The notes beneath the pieces are model-generated. The model made no database searches. It had not been told where the DNA came from and saw only the letters and a list, made by a program, of their open reading frames with translations. From positions 1 to 64,000 of the forward strand of contig WBMV01004771.1 of assembly GCA_013396655.1 (NCBI GenBank): a stretch of 64,000 nucleotides of DNA. The letters are read 5' to 3'. Made by a program: the position numbers and the translations under genes. How positions within the stretch are numbered: the stretch's first letter is position 1; the number at the start of each line of letters is the position of its first letter. Of this stretch, positions 60,472 to 64,000 are shown piece after piece. This DNA is from Campylorhamphus procurvoides (Eukaryota > Chordata > Aves > Passeriformes > Dendrocolaptidae).

Positions 60472-62066
60472 CCTTACCTGTCTCCTGACCACAACATAAC
60501 ATGTATAGGGGATTATCCCCAGAAATACTGAGTATCTTTCCTTTTAATGGCATATGGTATTTGTGTGGCAGCCCTTTGGCCTGATCTCCCTTTCTCCCGT
60601 ACCTGTAATGTAGCCTGTACCAGCAGGTGTGAAAAGACGAGTCCATCACTCAGTCACACCTCAGCTGTGAGTGGTGGGTGCCTCTGGAGAGAGTCCAAGT
60701 GCAAGCTTGCAGCACAGATAAGGGATTTACTATGTGTTGGGAGTCCCCAGCAGAGACAGGATTCAGGCTGATCCTAGAGAATGATCCTGAAGGTTCTATG
60801 TGAGCCCCCTACCTCAGCACAGAGGCTGGATGAGGGGGTGACCAAGACTCCTAGAACTCACTGTGGGACCACTTTGCTCACACTACTCCTTGCCTGGGTC
60901 TGCCCTGCTTTCTCCTCCCAACACCAGAAGACCCCAGTTCAATCAGAGATGATGCACTCCAGTGTACCAGCTGCAGGCACTCCACCCCAGGAGAGCCTGA
61001 GGACCAGCTGGCATCTCTCCCAGATTCATGTGGAAATGAGGCAGGTCCACATGGCTCGTGCCAGGAGATGCATTCAGATGGGGCTTTGATCCCCTTTTCC
61101 AGGAACAAGGACTGACACTTGGAGAGTTGCTGACCAGCCCTCACACATAGGAATGGGAAGCCAAGTGGATCAAAGCAGGGCTGTGCCAGTGTGGACAGAA
61201 CTCTTCGATGGATTCCTGCCAGGCAGCTCAGGTCTTCAGAGTAGGCGAGGTGGGGGACATGAAGCAGCCACGCTGTGCTCAGCAAACTTGTCCTAAGCTG
61301 GGACCAGGGAATCTGTCTTAGGGCCTGGAGGAGCTGGGGGAGCACAGGCCCTTCTCCTCCAGCGCTGGCTCCTGCCTGCAGTGCACAGCTGTGTGAGAAG
61401 ATGTAGCAGATGGGGGCTGCAGGAAGAGCCAGAATAAATTCCAGGGTTGTCAAGTCTTCCCTCAAAGAAGTGAGGGCTTGTAGCACTTGCTTGGCTTCTT
61501 AGAAACAACATAATTTAGGAAGCACTGTCTCCCACTAGAGCTTTCCTGCGGGAACCAGCATGTTCAGTCCTTGGCTCCTGCTGCAGCCAGTGTTCAGGTA
61601 TCCTGGACACAGAGCCCATGTGACACTTGGACACTTGCAGACTGGTTTCCTGGCACGATCTGGGCTGCTTGGGAACGGTGTAAAAGGAACCAGCACACAC
61701 TTCAACATAGAGACAGGCTCTGTGTCTGAGAGCCTCAGCAGAATTATTTATTGCTTACTTAGCAGTGGTTACTGTTGTCTCCATTGCACAGCCAGCACTC
61801 ACCACCTTTTCCTTGGTGCCATTGTGTGTCTCTGAAAAAAGAGCATTGACCTGACAGAGGTACCAGGCTTTGCATGTGCCCTGGAGCAGTCCTGGGTCCC
61901 CAGGGCTGTGCCTGCAGAGCTGGGTGTGTGAGCACTGGGGCAGTGCTGGGCCCCCCTTGGACAGTACATCCAAACACACACACTAGCAGCATCTTACTGT
62001 TGGCTCACCCTGGCTCCCAGTGTGAGCACACAGGTGCTTTTCTGCCCAAACTCTTTCCTCTTGCAG
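60472..62066. other. Putative intron of the CERS4-like copy
   Basis: No repeat recognised. A 202-codon minus-strand frame (60878-61486) is the longest unexplained frame in the window apart from the genes. It shows no domain or signal that I know, and GC-richness may explain it. Confidence 0.45.
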
Positions 62067-62184
62067 AACTGTGACTCTACCCTTGGGTAGGGGGTTGGGT
62101 GTGAGTGACAAGCAGAGGCCCAAAGTTCAGACCAATGCCATGCTGGAAGGCTTCTACGTTCTGCTGGGCAGAACCCCAAAGAAG
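62067..62184 (+). pseudogene. CERS4-like exon 2 copy (118 bp, open, splice sites intact)
   Basis: The acceptor 'ctctttcctcttgcag' and donor AAG|GTGAGT are intact. Length (118) and phase equal CERS4 exon 2. It encodes 'TVTLPLGRGLGVSDKQRPK', then 'VQTNAMLEGFYVLLGRTPKK', against CERS4 '[19 protein letters not shown]' and '[20 protein letters not shown]'. There is no stop and no shift. By itself it looks like a usable exon. Confidence 0.85.
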
Positions 62185-62489
62185 GTGAGTGAACCCTATA
62201 TCCAACTGTCCCAAGAGTCCAGGCAAGCAACACCTTCTCTCTGTACAGGTATCCCAAGACAGCCAAACTTGCCTCACAGTCAAGGTAGTTACTGCTAACC
62301 ACGCTTCGAGGGAATCAGATATATAAACAGATGTTCCAGTATCTTCCAACATGTCCAAGAGCTGCAAGAGCTTCGAGAGCTGTGTGTCAAACACAGCAGG
62401 TGCTGTGAGAGCTGCTGGCTCTGGCAAGGAGGCAGCTGTCATTCCTTTGGGTAGTCTATTAAGGCTGCTTCTTTTTAGCAGAACTGCAA

Positions 62490-63437
62490 GTCCTTCAGAA
62501 TCACAGAGTCATTTAGGTTTGAAAAGCTCTCTAAGATCATCGAGTCCAACTGTTACCCCAGCACTGCCAAGGCCACCACTAAACCATGTCCCCAAGTGCA
62601 CATCTACACATCTTTTAAATCTCTCCAGTGATGGTGATTCTACCACTGCCTTGGGCAGCCTGTGTCAAGGCTTGATGTATTTCCAATCTAAACCTGCCCT
62701 GGCCCAACTTGAGGCCATTTCATCATGTTCTACCCTCCTGTCAGGAAGTTGTAAAGAGCAAGAAGGTCCCCTCTGAGCTTCCTTTTCTCCAGGCTGAGCA
62801 CCCCCAGCTCCCTCGGCTGCTTATAATCAGACTTGTGCTCCAGACCCTTCCCCACATCTGCTGCCCTTTCCTGGACACATTCCAGCCCCTCAATGTCTTT
62901 CTTATTATGAGAGGCCCAGAAATGACCCCAGGATTCAAGGTGTGGCCTCAGCAGTGCCCAGCACAGAGGGGCAGTCACTGCCCTGGTCCTGCTGGTACAA
63001 GTCAGATGCCATTGGCCTTCTTGGCCACCTGGGCCCACCTGGGCTCACTGTTCAGTTGCTGTTCACCAGCACCCCAGGCCCTTCTCCACCGGGCAGCTTT
63101 CCAGCCACTCTGCCCCAGACCTGGAGCATTCCATGGGGTTCTTATGACCCAAGGGCAGGACCAGACACTTTGCCTTGTTGACCCTCATACAATTGGCCTT
63201 GCTCCATCAATCCAGTCTGTCCAGTTGCGTCTCTGGACCCTTTCTGCCCTCCAGCAGATCAACACACCCATCCAGCTCAATGTCATCTGTGAACGGACTG
63301 AGGCTGCCCTTGAACCCCTCATCAAGATCATTGGTAAAGATACTAAACAGGACTGGCCCCAAAACTGAGCCCTGGGGAACACCAGCCCCCTGCTGGATGT
63401 AACTCCATCCACCACCACTCTCTGGTTCATGACTCAC
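62490..63437 (-). repeat. CR1 LINE, 3' end and RT C-terminal part, minus strand
   Basis: Reverse tail 'cagaatcacagagtcattta' at 62499, then 'gatcatcgagtccaactgtt', 'ccttttctccaggctgagca' and 'cccttctccaccgggcagct'. At the right end the minus frame (63437-63207) reads '[20 protein letters not shown]' and '[20 protein letters not shown]', which are CR1 RT motifs. It would lie in intron 2 of the CERS4-like copy. Confidence 0.92.
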
Positions 63438-64000
63438 ACTGATGCATGGATTTTTAAAATAATTTTTGACTTAAATCTGTATGAAGCTTTGTCAGATTAA
63501 TTTAAAAATGCACCTGAGCTCATATTTACATTAATTTTAATCACAGTTTATAAACCCTAAGTCTATGTAGTGTTATTTGGAATTCATGTAGAAAATGAAG
63601 ATGTTGGAATTGATGTCTTTGAGCCTGTGACTGTGCAGCCACTCCAACAGCTAGATGGTTTTGGTGACATTATTGAGTGAATTATGTACTTGTTTCCTTA
63701 TCATCACAAGCTGAAACTTCTTTTATCTTCAGGTTTGTTATCTGTAGCTGATAATTATCAGTCATAATTGTATCAGAGTTTGAAAAGAATGTTTTTAGAC
63801 TTTTATAGACAGACATTGCACCCCATTGTGTACAGCTGGCAAAATTTAACCAGGGAGAGGCTGTGCTTGTTTCTGAAGCTGCACTTAGATATGCCTGAAT
63901 TGGAGTTTTAAAATTGCCAAAATTATCTGGAAGGTCACAAACAGAGTTGATACAATTTTTTTCCAAGGAAAGGTTTTCCCTGGGGAAAGGTGGACGGGTG
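63438..64000. other. Window end, nothing recognised
   Basis: AT-rich sequence without exon or repeat that I recognise. A CERS4-like exon 3 was looked for (the conserved 'ERWFRRRR' coding phrase) and not seen. Confidence 0.5.

Larger units (their letters stand above)
60304..62184 (+). pseudogene. Tandem CERS4-like copy, exons 1 and 2 only seen (partial, probably broken)
   Basis: Two segments in order and in CERS4 orientation resemble CERS4 coding exons 1 and 2, starting 5.2 kb after the CERS4 stop. The rest of the gene (homeobox-like segment, TLC domain, catalytic motif) is not found up to 64000, so it is lost or lies beyond the window. Roughly half of the residues match CERS4 in each exon (29 of about 57, and 19 of 39). 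The copy is therefore old or fast evolving. Its intron would be about 1.6 kb instead of 7 kb. The exon-1 donor is missing, which argues for a pseudogene, yet both exons stay open. It could be a relic, or a paralog using another first exon. The presence of introns rules out a processed retrocopy. Confidence 0.75.

Noticed and set aside
62709..63368. 219-codon plus frame
   Set aside because: It is the antisense reading of a CR1 element whose true sense is minus.
1..64000. tRNA, rRNA or other structured RNA genes
   Set aside because: I saw no tRNA A/B-box pairs with a cloverleaf and no rRNA-like stretch by eye. A tRNAscan or Rfam run would be decisive.

Overview
The window is vertebrate nuclear DNA, almost certainly from a bird and probably a songbird. 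The evidence is many CR1 LINE fragments on both strands, LTRs of the kinds common in passerine genomes, and a split gene with standard GT-AG introns. There are no bacterial-style operons. Species and chromosome cannot be read from the sequence. CERS4 lies on human 19p13, which corresponds largely to a bird microchromosome, so that location is an inference only.

Layout. Bases 1-2500 are a mosaic of CR1 pieces with an LTR inserted in the reverse transcriptase region. Bases 4921-6903 (minus strand) hold an intact single-exon gene of 660 codons. It has a long coiled coil followed by one SH3 domain of the RIM-binding-protein type and is most like RIMBP3. Bases 7495-11640 are repeats again: a 2.1-kb CR1 on the minus strand, an LTR, and a CR1 tail split by a solo LTR that still has a perfect 6-bp target duplication. 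From 11.6 to 32.5 kb I see no coding exon. That stretch has three more CR1 pieces and a GC-rich, CpG-rich spot near 16.5-16.94 kb, which is a candidate promoter and first exon.

The main gene is CERS4 (ceramide synthase 4), plus strand, with ten coding exons from 32514 to 55094. All nine introns are GT-AG and all phases join. The 1194 coding bases give 398 residues, against about 394 in human CERS4. The catalytic Lag1 motif, the homeobox-like segment and the acidic C-terminal tail are all present. A poly(A) signal lies at 55397. The introns carry CR1 and LTR insertions, including a roughly 1-kb LTR with degenerate internal tandem repeats in intron 5.

About 5 kb past CERS4, in the same orientation, lie two pieces of a second, diverged CERS4-like gene. 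One is a first-coding-exon copy at 60304 whose splice donor is gone. The other is a second-exon copy at 62067-62184 with exactly the parental length, phase and splice sites. Exons 3-10 of this copy are not seen before the window ends. This tandem relic, or rapidly diverging paralog, is the most interesting thing in the window. I found no RNA gene, no CRISPR array and no clear sign of an undescribed multi-gene system.
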